Assembly (NCBI GenBank): GCA_002327965.1
Contig: DCVB01000045.1
Coordinates: 1 to 22,426, forward strand
DNA length: 22,426 nucleotides
Source: Candidatus Aminicenantes bacterium UBA2199
GTDB taxonomy: Bacteria > Acidobacteriota > Aminicenantia > UBA2199
Direction of reading: 5' to 3'
A program made the position numbers and the translations under genes. Position 1 is the first letter of the stretch. Each line of letters begins with the position of its first letter. This document shows, piece by piece, positions 8,312 to 16,872 of the stretch. The notes below the pieces were generated by a model. It was given only the letters and a program-made list of their open reading frames with translations, was not told the origin of the DNA and did not search any database.

Positions 8312-9026
8312 CATTCACAGCAACCTCGAAGCCTTCGAGAAGTTTCTCGGCCAGAAAAAGGCAAAGGGCATCGACAAGATCCTCTTCCTGGGTGACCTGG
8401 TCGGCTACGGCCCCGATCCCGACGGCGTGATCGGCCTGTTCCGCCAGCTGCCGCACCTGAAGGCGGTGCGCGGCAATCACGACAAGGTCATCGCCGACCT
8501 GGAGTCATCGGCGCTGTTCAACCCGGCCGCCGCCTTCTCCGCCGAATGGAGCAAGCTGAACATCGCGCCGGCCAACTTCCAGTACCTGAAGAAGCTGCCC
8601 AAGGGGCCGCTGGTCATCGACCGTTTCATCACCATCTGTCACGGCTCCACCTTTGACGAGGACTACTACGTCTTCTCCCAGTTCGAGGCCACCGAGTCGT
8701 TCCGCTTCATGGGCACGTCGATCGGCTTTTTCGGCCATACCCATTTTCCCATCATCTACTACCTGCGCAACGAGAAGCTCGATGTCGTCCCCTTAAGCGA
8801 GAACGCGCGCATCAAGCTCGACCGCAACACGCGTTACCTGATCAACCCCGGTTCCATCGGCCAGCCGCGCGACAAGAATCCCGCACCCAGCTATATCGTC
8901 TTCGATTCGGTCAAAATGGAGATCAGTTTCAACCGCTTCACCTATGAGGTGGGCAAGACCCAGAAGAAGATCCGCGAGGCCGGATTGCCCGAGCTTCTGG
9001 CCAGCCGTCTGGAGGCGGGAGTATAA
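8289..9026 (+). CDS. Calcineurin-like metallophosphoesterase (YfcE/MJ0936 type)
   Basis: A 245-residue soluble phosphoesterase starting at GTG 8289 inside the end of lipA. GGCGGTG just upstream may serve as ribosome binding site. The dimetal motifs are complete: Asp8-x-His10 (FSDIHSN), Asp36 (LGDLVGYGPDPD), Asn63-His64-Asp65 (RGNHD), His118 (TICHGS) and His150-x-His152 (FGHTHFP). The YGPDP sequence after the GD motif is common in the small Metallophos_2 group. Biochemically characterised relatives are broad phosphodiesterases, and the physiological substrate is unknown. The NPGSIGQPRD stretch near the C-terminus is also a family trait. It is probably co-transcribed with lipA and the following GAF-like gene, 18 bases downstream. 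Confidence 0.85.
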   Translation: MRYLVFSDIHSNLEAFEKFLGQKKAKGIDKILFLGDLVGYGPDPDGVIGLFRQLPHLKAVRGNHDKVIADLESSALFNPAAAFSAEWSKLNIAPANFQYLKKLPKGPLVIDRFITICHGSTFDEDYYVFSQFEATESFRFMGTSIGFFGHTHFPIIYYLRNEKLDVVPLSENARIKLDRNTRYLINPGSIGQPRDKNPAPSYIVFDSVKMEISFNRFTYEVGKTQKKIREAGLPELLASRLEAGV

Positions 9027-9044
9027 ACCCAACATGGAGGTCGC

Positions 9045-10082
9045 ATGAAAAACGAGGAAATAAGGAATTTCGTCGAGAAAGTGCTCAACGAGAAGGTGGA
9101 ATTGCTGCTCAACCGCATCGATGCCTTCCAAAGCAGCATGTTCCGGGACATAGAGAAGCTCAAGGAACTGGATGAGCTGACCCGATTCTCGCTGCCCAAG
9201 GAGTTCGGCGACCGGGACGAGGATGCCGACGGGGCCGCCGCTGTCCTCACCCTGAACGAATACGTGAAGAAGATCTCCACGGCGTCGAACCAGCTGCTGC
9301 TCATCGGCGGCATCATCGAGGGCATCAACCGCTTCTGCGACCGCGCCGCCCTGTTCCTGCTGCGCGACGACAAGCTGGTCGGCTGGCGCGGCAAGGGCTT
9401 TTCCGGCGAGAACGGCCAGATCAGCGACGAGGAGCTGAAGCGCATCTTCTTCTCGCTCTCGGCCAACACGGTCCTCAAGAGCGTCATCGAGACCAAGAAG
9501 AGCTACGCCGGCGACCCGCTGCACAAGCCCGACGATTTCCTGATCTACAACCGGCTCGGCGGCGGCAAGCCCAAGAAGATCTTCGTCCTGCCGTTCTTCG
9601 TCAAGGGCAAGCCGCAGGCGGTGATCTATGCCGATTCACTCAGCGGCAGCCCGATCAAGTCCAAGCCGATCGAGATCCTGGCCACGGTGGGGGAGCTCAG
9701 CCTCGACCTGCTGCCCATCCGCCAGAAGCTGCTGGCCAAGATCAAGACCCAGGAGTTCGTCGAGGACACCGAGGTGGAGCACAAGATCTATGAGCCTGCC
9801 GACGAGATGGAAAAAACGTCGGCGCCGGTGCGCGAGAACGACCCCGAGCGCTATGCGCGGGTGATCATCAACGACATCATCCTTTACAACAAGAAGGTGG
9901 TGGAGGACGGCATCAAGAACCGCAACCTCTACGAGGTCCTCAAGGAAACCCTGTTGCAGGCCAAGGAGCTGTTCCTGCGCCGCTCCAGTGACCTGCGCTA
10001 TTTCGAGGAACAGATGGTCAACGTTTTGGCCAAGGGCGACCGGGCGGCCTTGAAAGGCTACAAGTTTGAAGTCCTCAAGTAG
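9045..10082 (+). CDS. GAF-like domain protein of unknown function
   Basis: A 345-residue soluble protein with no signal peptide or membrane segment. The N-terminus (about 1-60) is helical and charged. Residues about 80-230 read as a GAF-like fold: a helix (LLLIGGIIEGINRFCDRAAL), the strand pair LFLLRDDKLVGWRGKGF, and a later IFVLPFFVKGKPQAVIYAD. A linker and a C-terminal helical domain follow, with ERYARVIINDIILYNKKVV and NRNLYEVLKETL. That domain resembles a 'RFARLLVSEIKLYNE...DLYERLKEDI' tail I know from uncharacterised Acidobacteriota and deltaproteobacterial proteins (recognition from memory, not a search). No enzyme or kinase motif is seen. GGAGG (9036-9040) precedes ATG 9045. Its end overlaps the lytic transglycosylase by 17 bases. 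A signalling or scaffold role is only a guess. Confidence 0.7.
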   Translation: MKNEEIRNFVEKVLNEKVELLLNRIDAFQSSMFRDIEKLKELDELTRFSLPKEFGDRDEDADGAAAVLTLNEYVKKISTASNQLLLIGGIIEGINRFCDRAALFLLRDDKLVGWRGKGFSGENGQISDEELKRIFFSLSANTVLKSVIETKKSYAGDPLHKPDDFLIYNRLGGGKPKKIFVLPFFVKGKPQAVIYADSLSGSPIKSKPIEILATVGELSLDLLPIRQKLLAKIKTQEFVEDTEVEHKIYEPADEMEKTSAPVRENDPERYARVIINDIILYNKKVVEDGIKNRNLYEVLKETLLQAKELFLRRSSDLRYFEEQMVNVLAKGDRAALKGYKFEVLK

Positions 10083-12057
10083 GAGCGGCAGCTTCCCCTA
10101 TACCCTGCTGTTCTGCCAGCTCATCCTGTTCTCTTTTGCCGCCGCCTTCGGCGCGGCCTGGCTTTTCCGCGAACCCGTCGTTTCCGGGAAGCGGCAGCAG
10201 CTCGACCAGCGGCAGTTGTTCCGCAACTACCGCATCCTGAACTCCTTTCTCGGCGGCGGCCCCGCAGAAGGACCGGCGGTTCGGGAATCGCCCCTGCTGG
10301 CGGCCAGCGAAAACCTGAGGCGCGCCCGGGAGCTTTTTGACGCCCGGCGCTACGCCGAGAGCCTGTCCGCCCTGGAGCAAGTGCCGGCGGGTTTTCCGTT
10401 CCTGGCGCAACGCCGAAACATCATCCGCCTGAAGGCTCTCCACGCTCTCCGGCGTTTCGCCGAATTTGTCGATCTTACCGACGAGCGGACTCCGGAGGAC
10501 CTGGAGGTGCGCGTCCTGAGGCTGGACAGCCTGCTGAAAACAACCCGCCGCCGGCAGGACGCCGCCAAGGAATTCAAGCTGCTGTTCGCCCGCCAGCCAC
10601 TCGAGGTCATTTCGCGCCATCTCTCCCGTTCCGACCTGACGTCCCTGTTGCAGCAGCTGGGTGAGGACGACTGGCGCTGCAAATTCGCTTTTCTGCTGCA
10701 GAACGGCAAGAGCGGCGATTTCCGTCGCGAGCTGCGCTACAGCAATCACCGCGACCTGAACCGGCTGTTCCAGGCCGAGTTCGCCTATCGCGGCCGCGCC
10801 TACGGCCAGGCCCGCCAGCTCCTGCGCGCACCGCTGTCCCAAACATATCAGGACGCCGCCGAGTGCCTGCGCATCAAGCTGGACGTGCGCGAGAATCCCG
10901 ATCTCGACCTGGATGCGCGCCTGAGCAGCGACAAAGGGGCGGCGGCCGTTTCTCCCGTCCTGCTGTTCGACCTGGCGCAGATCCTGCTGGGCCGGAGCGA
11001 TTTCGAGCGGGCGCTGCCGCTCTACGAACGCTACATCGATGCCGCGGGCGACCGGGACGAGAATTACTGGCGAACCGTCTGGCTGCTGGCCTGGATCCAC
11101 TACCGCCGCGATGAAAAGGAGCAGGCGCTCGAGTTTTTCCGCCTGGGGGCGGGGTCTACGATCCCAGCCTACCGCGTCGCCTCGCTCTATTGGCAGGCCA
11201 GGCTGGAACAGACCGCCCCGCCCGAGCTGGACGCCTATCCCTTCTCCTATTATACGGTCAAGACGCTGGGGAACCGGGAAAACTTCAAGAACCTGCACAT
11301 GCAGTTTCTCAGTGATCTCGACGACCCGCCCGGGCGGCGTTTCCTGCAGATCGTCGACGATCTCCAGGTCCTGGTCGGGCATGGACTGGGTGACGAAGCG
11401 ACCGAAGCCGTCCACTGGGCCAAGGACGATCCCGAGCTCGACGGCGGCGACCTCAACCTGCTCAAGATGATCGAGTCGCTGATCTACTACCGCCAGAGCC
11501 GGTATTTCGAGGCCTACTCCAAGTTCCGCGCCAATTTCCCCTCCGTGGAAAGGGTGCTTCTGCCCAATTTCCTCAGCGGCATCTTTTTCCCCCGCGCTTA
11601 CGAGGAACTGGTCGTCGCCTACTGCCGCCGGCAGCAGCTGGATCCCGACCTGGCGCTGGCCCTGATCCGCGAGGAATCGTTCTTCCGGGAAGATGTCCGC
11701 TCCGCGGCCAATGCCCACGGCCTGATGCAGCTGCTGCACGGCACGGCTCGCCAGCTGGCCAGTGGCAGCGGCCTGAACGTGAAGGCCAGGGACCTGTACG
11801 ACCCGGAGCTCAACATCCGCCTGGGACTGCAATATCTGAAAATGCTGCTGCAGCGCTACGACGGCCGCCTGTTCCTGGCCCTGGCCGCCTATAACGCCGG
11901 GCCGCACCGCGTCGACCGCTGGCTGAGCGACTTTCCCCTGGCCGACGAGGAGGAATTCATCGAGATGATCCCCTTTTCCGAAACGCGCAACTATGTCAAG
12001 AACATTCTGCGCAATTATTTTTTCTATCAATACTACCGGGCGGGCAGCGCGGCATGA
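10066..12057 (+). CDS. Slt-type soluble/membrane-anchored lytic murein transglycosylase
   Basis: A 663-residue protein with an N-terminal signal-anchor or signal peptide (about 10-33, YTLLFCQLILFSFAAAFGAAW). A long helical, TPR-like superhelical region (about 80-500) follows, then a C-terminal SLT catalytic domain (about 515-655). The catalytic glutamate is Glu537 in ALIREESFF, followed by the GLMQLL motif, the AYNAG motif and a closing ETRNYVKNILRNY. The layout matches E. coli Slt70, which cleaves peptidoglycan strands to 1,6-anhydro-muropeptides in the periplasm. The start is TTG 10066 within the previous gene, supported by GAAAGG (10052-10057) eight bases upstream. No ATG or GTG lies before the signal segment. 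Its position just before ddl, mltG and pgeF fits a cell-wall neighbourhood. Confidence 0.88.
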   Translation: MKSSSRSGSFPYTLLFCQLILFSFAAAFGAAWLFREPVVSGKRQQLDQRQLFRNYRILNSFLGGGPAEGPAVRESPLLAASENLRRARELFDARRYAESLSALEQVPAGFPFLAQRRNIIRLKALHALRRFAEFVDLTDERTPEDLEVRVLRLDSLLKTTRRRQDAAKEFKLLFARQPLEVISRHLSRSDLTSLLQQLGEDDWRCKFAFLLQNGKSGDFRRELRYSNHRDLNRLFQAEFAYRGRAYGQARQLLRAPLSQTYQDAAECLRIKLDVRENPDLDLDARLSSDKGAAAVSPVLLFDLAQILLGRSDFERALPLYERYIDAAGDRDENYWRTVWLLAWIHYRRDEKEQALEFFRLGAGSTIPAYRVASLYWQARLEQTAPPELDAYPFSYYTVKTLGNRENFKNLHMQFLSDLDDPPGRRFLQIVDDLQVLVGHGLGDEATEAVHWAKDDPELDGGDLNLLKMIESLIYYRQSRYFEAYSKFRANFPSVERVLLPNFLSGIFFPRAYEELVVAYCRRQQLDPDLALALIREESFFREDVRSAANAHGLMQLLHGTARQLASGSGLNVKARDLYDPELNIRLGLQYLKMLLQRYDGRLFLALAAYNAGPHRVDRWLSDFPLADEEEFIEMIPFSETRNYVKNILRNYFFYQYYRAGSAA

Positions 12058-12094
12058 GACGCTCCATGCCGGAAACCGCGATCGCGACTTCTGG

Positions 12095-12123
12095 TTGACC
12101 TGTCAGGGCCTGGATGCTACAAT
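12095..12123 (+). promoter_or_regulatory. Sigma70-type promoter for the ddl-ruvX-mltG-pgeF run
   Basis: TTGACC (12095-12100) and TACAAT (12118-12123) are separated by exactly 17 bases, each matching consensus at five of six positions. Transcription would start near 12130, leaving a leader of about 86 bases before the ddl ATG. It lies in the 158-base gap after the lytic transglycosylase, the largest gap since the era-kinase boundary. Confidence 0.75.
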
Positions 12124-12135
12124 CGCATGGGTCGC

Positions 12136-12216
12136 ATGAATAAGAACGGCAGCCGGTCGGTCTCCGGAAAGGGATGGCGGCCGGTAAAAGGGCAAGCCAT
12201 ATTGCGGGTATCATAA
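12136..12216 (+). CDS. Possible 26-codon leader peptide coupled to ddl
   Basis: Directly downstream of the predicted start site an ATG at 12136 opens a 26-residue frame (MNKNGSRSVSGKGWRP at its start). It ends at TAA 12214-12216, and the last A of that stop is the first base of the ddl ATG (TAATG). An in-frame ATG at 12127 would add three residues but probably lies upstream of the transcription start. The ddl start has only a poor ribosome binding site, so translation of this short frame could feed ribosomes to ddl. No SD sequence precedes it. It resembles no peptide family I know, and it may be chance. Confidence 0.3.
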   Translation: MNKNGSRSVSGKGWRPVKGQAILRVS

Positions 12217-13268
12217 TGAAAAAAACCAGGGTCGGGCTGATCTTTGGTGGCAGGTCTGCCGAGCACGCCGTGTCGCTGATGTCGGCGAAGTCCGTATGGG
12301 AGAACCTGGACCGGGAGCGCTACGAGACCTTCCTGATTTACATCAATCGGGCAGGGGAGTGGTGCCTGACCGGGAATGCGAGTTTTCAGGAAGATGAATT
12401 GAGCCGGGAAAGTTTTCGCTCCTTCATGCCCTGGGGCGGGGAGTGGGCCCGGGCCGTCGACGCCGATATTTATTTTCCGGTGCTGCACGGACCCAACGGC
12501 GAGGACGGACGCATCCAGGGGCTGTTCGAGATGGCCGGCAGGCCTTTCGTCGGCGCCGGCAGCTTCGCCTCGCAGCTGGCCATGGACAAGGTCGCCGCCA
12601 AGATGCTCTTCGCCCAGGCCGGGCTGAAGCAGGCCCCCTTCCTCCATTTCAGCGAGAACATCCATGAACAGGTCGCCGAGCTGGTGGAAAAAAAGCTCGG
12701 CTACCCGGTTTTCGTCAAGCCCTGCGCGCTGGGCTCCTCGGTGGGTATCGCCAGGGCCGGCAGCCGGCGGGAACTGCTGGCGGCGGCCGACGTCGCCTTC
12801 GGCTACGACCGCCGGATCGTCGTCGAAAAGGCCATCGCCATGCGCGAGATCGAGGTGTCGGTCATGGGCAACGACGAGATCCTGGTTTCCGCTCCCGGCG
12901 AGCTCCTGCCCTCCCATGAATTCTACGACTACTCGGACAAGTACCTGGAGGGCAAGACGCAATTCCGCATCCCGGTGCGACTGGGTGACGAGGTCGAGGC
13001 CCAGGTCCGCAGGACGGCGCACAAGGCGTACCGCGCTCTGTTCCTCAACGGCTTTGCCCGCGTCGACCTCTTCCTGGAGAACGGCAGCCAGGAGATCCTG
13101 GTCAATGAGATCAACACCATCCCGGGATTCACCGCCATCAGCATGTTCCCCAAGCTCTGGCAGGCGCAGGGCATCGCGTTCGGGCCGCTGCTGGACCGCC
13201 TGATCGGCTACGGCTTCGACCACTTTGACAGGCGCCGGGAAAACGTCGATGAAGGTATTGGCCGTTGA
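12216..13268 (+). CDS. ddl: D-alanine--D-alanine ligase
   Basis: Ddl joins two D-alanines with ATP in the cytoplasm, providing the terminal dipeptide of the peptidoglycan stem. The 350-residue product starts with the family pattern VGLIFGGRSAEHAVSLMSA. The central HGPNGEDGRIQG begins at His91, the ATP-grasp MDKVAAKMLF comes next, and the metal-binding NEINTIPGFT begins at about Asn297. The omega loop reads EFYDYSDKYLEGK (235-247). Tyrosines here suit D-Ala as second substrate rather than the D-lactate of VanA-type ligases (inference from family knowledge). ATG 12216 is chosen because it places the GG-S-EH motif at the normal distance. An upstream in-frame ATG at 12174 would add 14 unrelated residues. 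It overlaps ruvX by 20 bases. Confidence 0.93.
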   Translation: MKKTRVGLIFGGRSAEHAVSLMSAKSVWENLDRERYETFLIYINRAGEWCLTGNASFQEDELSRESFRSFMPWGGEWARAVDADIYFPVLHGPNGEDGRIQGLFEMAGRPFVGAGSFASQLAMDKVAAKMLFAQAGLKQAPFLHFSENIHEQVAELVEKKLGYPVFVKPCALGSSVGIARAGSRRELLAAADVAFGYDRRIVVEKAIAMREIEVSVMGNDEILVSAPGELLPSHEFYDYSDKYLEGKTQFRIPVRLGDEVEAQVRRTAHKAYRALFLNGFARVDLFLENGSQEILVNEINTIPGFTAISMFPKLWQAQGIAFGPLLDRLIGYGFDHFDRRRENVDEGIGR

Positions 13269-13665
13269 CTTCGGCAGCCGGCGCGTCGGCCTGGCCGTCG
13301 GCGACAGCCTCACCCGGGTGGCCACGCCGCTGCCGCTGATCGCCGCCCGCGATCGCCGCGCGGTCGTCGAAGAGATCCGCAAGCGCGTCGAGGATTTCGA
13401 GGTTGAGCGCATCGTGGTCGGTTACCCGCTGAACATGAACGGCAGTCGCGGCCCCGCCTGCGCGGCGGTCGATCGCTTCATCGGCTTCCTGAGCAAGCGG
13501 GTCACGGTCCCGGTCAACCGGGTCGACGAAAAGTTGAGCAGCTTCGCCGCCGAGGAACTGGGCAAGGAGATCGAGCGCGATTTCCGCAAGCGCCGGAAGT
13601 TCCTGGACAGCGTGGCAGCGCAGGTGATACTTGAGAGATTTTTTGAAGAAGAGGCAAAGGGGTAG
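13249..13665 (+). CDS. ruvX: YqgF/RuvX-type RNase H-fold nuclease (putative pre-16S rRNA nuclease)
   Basis: A 138-residue protein of the YqgF family. The N-terminal strand carries the first catalytic aspartate, Asp7, in AVDFGSRRVGLAVGD. VVGYPLNMNGSRGPA, VNRVDEKLSS and KFLDSVAAQVILERF are the expected conserved blocks. E. coli YqgF takes part in 5' maturation of 16S rRNA and was earlier proposed as a Holliday-junction resolvase. ATG 13249 is the start consistent with the family. The frame is open to a further-upstream ATG or GTG-like codon inside ddl, but this would add only unrelated residues. ruvX next to mltG is a known pairing (yrrK-yrrL in Bacillus subtilis). The gene ends at TAG 13663-13665, right against a simple-repeat stretch. 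Confidence 0.9.
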   Translation: MKVLAVDFGSRRVGLAVGDSLTRVATPLPLIAARDRRAVVEEIRKRVEDFEVERIVVGYPLNMNGSRGPACAAVDRFIGFLSKRVTVPVNRVDEKLSSFAAEELGKEIERDFRKRRKFLDSVAAQVILERFFEEEAKG

Positions 13666-13671
13666 ATGTGG

Positions 13672-13764
13672 AAGGCAAGGCAAAAGGCAAAAGGCAAAAG
13701 TGAAGAACGGGCAAGAGGCTGGAGGCGGCAGACAAGAACGAAATGGCAAGGCAAAAGTGAAGAA
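13672..13764. repeat. GGCAAAA heptamer repeat and a second partial copy
   Basis: After the ruvX stop there are three tandem GGCAAAA units (13679-13699), preceded by AAGGCAA and followed by GTGAAGAA. About 50 bases later GGCAAGGCAAAAGTGAAGAA (13745-13764) repeats the beginning and end of that array. Base use is strongly purine-rich, unlike the genes on each side. There is no gene in the 13666-13821 gap that I can support. Confidence 0.75.
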
Positions 13765-13780
13765 AAAAAGCATATCCCTC

Positions 13781-13808
13781 CCGTCCGCCGTCCGCCGTTC
13801 GCCGTTCG
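13781..13808. repeat. CCGTYCG heptamer array upstream of mltG
   Basis: Four tandem heptamers, two CCGTCCG followed by two CCGTTCG, end five bases after the array in the AGGGG that serves as the mltG ribosome binding site. The unit length is the same as in the GGCAAAA array in this gap and the AGTGAAA array near parA, although the sequences differ. Confidence 0.8.
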
Positions 13809-13821
13809 CCAGGGGTCAACG

Positions 13822-14868
13822 ATGAGACGCTCGAGCAAACGTACCTTGCGCCGCTTTCTTCTGCTCCTGCTCCTGCTGGCGCTGGCGGTGCTGGCCTGGT
13901 TCGGCCACGGAATCTACCGCCAGGTCTTTCAGCCATTCCAGGACTTCGGCCCGAGCGTCGTGGTGGTGATCGAGAGCGGCATGCCCGTCTCGGCGATCGC
14001 CGACAGGCTGCAGCAGCATGGCGTCATCGCCAGTGCCGAGGCGTTCCGCCGCTATTACCGGCTGTTCCATGCCCATCGCAAGCTCAAGGCCGGGGAATAC
14101 CTGTTCGACGGCCCCCTCTCCATGGGCCAGGTCATCGAGAAGCTGGCGCAGGGCAAGTCGCTGCTGCACAAGGTGACGGTCAAGGAGGGGCTGTGGGTGG
14201 GCGAGATCGCCCGGGTCTTCGAGGAAACGGGGCTTTTCCCTGCCGCCGATTTCGTCCGTGCCGCGGGCGACCCCGCGCTGATCCGCGACATCGATCCCGA
14301 AGCCGGCGACCTGGAGGGCTATCTTTTCCCCGACACCTACCTGGTGCGCAAGGACATCCGGCCCGAGGAAATGGCTCGGCTGATGGTCGACCGTTTCCGG
14401 CGGAATTTTACCCACACCTTCGTCTGGCGGGCGCGGGACATCGGATTCAGCGTACGCCAGGTGGTGATCCTGGCCTCGCTGGTGGAGAAGGAGACGGCCA
14501 ACCGCGGGGAGCGCTTCCTGGTCTCGTCCGTGTTCCATAACCGACTGAGGCGCGGCATGCTCCTCGACTGCGACTCGACCATCATTTATGCCCTGAAAAA
14601 GGCCGGCAGCTGGGATGGCGACCTGCGCTGGCGCGACCTGAAGGGCGATTCGCCCTACAACACCCGCCGGCATCGCGGCCTGCCGCCGGGCCCGATCGCC
14701 AGCCCCGGCCAGGCCGCGCTGGAGGCGGCGCTCTACCCGGAGAATACCGACTACCTGTTTTTCGTGGCCAAGGACAGGAACAGCCACCATTTTTCCAGGA
14801 GCCTGGCCGAGCACAACCGGGCGGTGCGCAAGTACATCCTCCAAAGCGAGGGATCCGGCCTTGACTGA
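13822..14868 (+). CDS. mltG: Endolytic murein transglycosylase MltG (YceG-like)
   Basis: MltG is a membrane-bound enzyme that cuts nascent glycan strands and is thought to set or end their length. The 348-residue product has a basic N-terminus and one membrane segment (about 12-33, FLLLLLLLALAVLAWFGHGIY). A LysM-like region (KVTVKEGLWVGEIARVFEETG) follows, then the family motif LEGYLFPDTYLV. The catalytic block LASLVEKETANRGER has Glu222 in the position of E. coli Glu218. VFHNRLRRGMLLDCDSTIIY and GLPPGPIASPG are also diagnostic. ATG 13822 has AGGGG (13811-13815) six bases upstream. The frame remains open through the repeat region back to an ATG at 13666, but that would put about 52 odd basic residues before the anchor. 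It overlaps pgeF by eight bases. Confidence 0.93.
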   Translation: MRRSSKRTLRRFLLLLLLLALAVLAWFGHGIYRQVFQPFQDFGPSVVVVIESGMPVSAIADRLQQHGVIASAEAFRRYYRLFHAHRKLKAGEYLFDGPLSMGQVIEKLAQGKSLLHKVTVKEGLWVGEIARVFEETGLFPAADFVRAAGDPALIRDIDPEAGDLEGYLFPDTYLVRKDIRPEEMARLMVDRFRRNFTHTFVWRARDIGFSVRQVVILASLVEKETANRGERFLVSSVFHNRLRRGMLLDCDSTIIYALKKAGSWDGDLRWRDLKGDSPYNTRRHRGLPPGPIASPGQAALEAALYPENTDYLFFVAKDRNSHHFSRSLAEHNRAVRKYILQSEGSGLD

Positions 14869-15562
14869 TCCCGTCGCCAGGTCGTTTGCCGGCAAGCGCC
14901 TGTTCGTTCACGAGGAACAAAACCTGCTGTTTGGCTATACGTCAATAGATTTCGGCGCCAGAGACCTGAAGCGCTTCTTCCCGTCCCTGCCGTTGCTGTT
15001 CCTGAAGCAGGTCCATTCCCAACGCATCCTCAGCGATGGTGAATGGCTCGCCGGCAGCGAGGCCGACGGGCTGCTCCTGGAGCGCCCCGGTGCGGTGGCC
15101 GTGATCCAGACCGCCGATTGCCTGCCGTTGTTCTTCTGGGACAAACGACGGCGGCGCGGGGGCATCCTGCACGTGGGCTGGCGCGGCCTGCAGCAGGGCA
15201 TCGAGGAGCGGCTCGTCGCCCGGCTGGGAAAGGAACTGGGGGAGTTCTTCTTCTTCCTGGGGCCGGCCATCGATGGGAATTGTTACGAAGTAGGAGAGGA
15301 GCTGGTGGCATTATTTGCGAAGAAGGCCTATGCTAATAGAATATTCAGTCAGGTTCGCCCGGGGAAATACCGTCTGGACATCAAATCAGGACTGAAGCAG
15401 TCCCTGGCGTCAGCGGGGATCGCCGCGGAGCGGATCAGGGACTGCAAAATCTGCACCCATTGCTCTACAGGGCTGTTTCCATCCTACCGCCGCGACGGCG
15501 GCACCGGCCGCCGTATCTTTAATTTCCTGCTGCTGTCGGACGGCGGCCGCACCGGCGCCTAA
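14861..15562 (+). CDS. pgeF: Peptidoglycan editing factor PgeF / YfiH-type laccase-domain protein
   Basis: A 233-residue protein of the YfiH/YlmD/FAMIN family. The zinc and catalytic residues are His52 (QVHSQ), Cys87 (TADCLPLFF) and His104 (HVGWRG). GPAIDGNCYEVGEEL, LDIKSGL, CKICTHCS and the closing SYRRDGGTGR are all present. E. coli YfiH limits misincorporation of L-Ser into peptidoglycan precursors, and other family members act on purine nucleosides. The old name 'polyphenol oxidase' is probably misleading. The start is TTG 14861, with GAGGGA (14848-14853) seven bases before it and an eight-base overlap with mltG. Its place after ddl and mltG supports the peptidoglycan role. Confidence 0.9.
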   Translation: MTDPVARSFAGKRLFVHEEQNLLFGYTSIDFGARDLKRFFPSLPLLFLKQVHSQRILSDGEWLAGSEADGLLLERPGAVAVIQTADCLPLFFWDKRRRRGGILHVGWRGLQQGIEERLVARLGKELGEFFFFLGPAIDGNCYEVGEELVALFAKKAYANRIFSQVRPGKYRLDIKSGLKQSLASAGIAAERIRDCKICTHCSTGLFPSYRRDGGTGRRIFNFLLLSDGGRTGA

Positions 15563-15594
15563 ACTTCATTCCCGCTTCATCCGTAGAAAGATCG

Positions 15595-16833
<1,239 letters not shown>

Positions 16834-16872
16834 AGTCGTGAACGGTGAGGGAATGCGGCAGGGGAGCCGGTC

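Noticed and set aside
13666..13821. N-terminal extension of MltG through the heptamer repeats
   Set aside because: The residues come from simple repeats, precede the membrane anchor without family similarity, and a good ribosome site supports ATG 13822.
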